From contig JAYMSP010003181.1 in assembly GCA_036897095.1 (NCBI GenBank), positions 1 to 20,749 of the forward strand: a stretch of 20,749 nt of DNA. Direction: 5' to 3'. The translations under genes and the position numbers were made by a program. The notes beneath the pieces are model-generated. The model was not told where the DNA came from and made no database searches. It saw nothing but the letters and a program-made list of their open reading frames with translations. This document shows positions 20,653-20,749 of this stretch, in pieces (the stretch's first letter is position 1; each line of letters opens with the position of its first letter). The DNA comes from Plantago elongata. Lineage: Eukaryota; Streptophyta; Magnoliopsida; Lamiales; Plantaginaceae.

Positions 20653-20727
20653 ATACTAAAACTTTTTGTATAGGGAAAAACAATTCCGAATTAACTAGAC
20701 AACTAATGAATGCTCACATCCTGCTGA
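20653..20727. repeat. Right 75-bp direct repeat flanking the ATP10 fragment
   Basis: It is the partner of 19968-20042. It starts ATACTAAAACTTTTTGTATA one base after the duplicated ATP10 sequence ends, and closes at CCTGCTGA. Confidence 0.85.
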
Positions 20728-20749
20728 GTGCATGCAAAAAATTCAGTTT

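Noticed and set aside
19968-20727. The 75-bp direct repeats as short LTRs of a retroelement
   Set aside because: They lack the TG...CA ends of LTRs, there is no primer-binding site or polypurine tract, and the interior is host ATP10 DNA with an intron retained.

Overview
The window reads as nuclear DNA of a flowering plant. It is AT-rich, its genes are split by short GT-AG introns, its protein families are plant-typical, and the DNA between genes carries plant-style miniature transposons. I read it as a eudicot, perhaps an asterid of the Lamiales type; that placement is an impression from the repeat flavour and is not proven.

Layout, left to right. (1) Positions 1-2413, minus strand: seven exons of a plant A1-family (pepsin/nepenthesin-like) aspartic protease. 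It has a signal peptide and both catalytic Asp motifs, and its 3' end lies beyond the left edge. A TATA box sits near 2675. (2) 2700-3776: AT-rich spacer holding an exact-period 60-bp tandem duplication. (3) 3777-5085: a 1.3-kb foldback DNA transposon with about 285-bp terminal inverted repeats, probably a non-autonomous Mutator-like element. (4) 5086-10229: a gene-poor stretch of about 5 kb with one Stowaway-like element (about 5478-5716), small hairpins and a doubtful short membrane ORF. (5) 10230-10634, minus strand: a single-exon histone-fold protein, MHF1/CENP-S, probably with an intron in its 5' leader and a palindromic E2F-type site upstream. (6) 11238-11937: a possible hAT-like element. 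(7) 12143-14265, plus strand: decayed F-box/beta-propeller (DUF295/KIB-like) coding DNA. A 5'-truncated propeller module is followed by an F-box plus propeller module, with a local duplication at the join and several frame breaks. (8) 15365-18261, minus strand: a complete seven-exon gene for the mitochondrial ATP synthase assembly factor ATP10 (271 aa). (9) 19968-20727: a second, partial copy of ATP10 exon 4 with surrounding intron, set between two 75-bp direct repeats of the local sequence.

The intact genes are unrelated housekeeping functions: protease (secretory route), MHF1 (chromatin and fork repair) and ATP10 (mitochondrial F1Fo assembly). There is no operon-like logic. The strongest unusual feature is the ATP10 fragment between long direct repeats, which looks like a patch inserted during repair of a staggered double-strand break rather than the work of a transposase. 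I did not find a convincing new multi-gene system.
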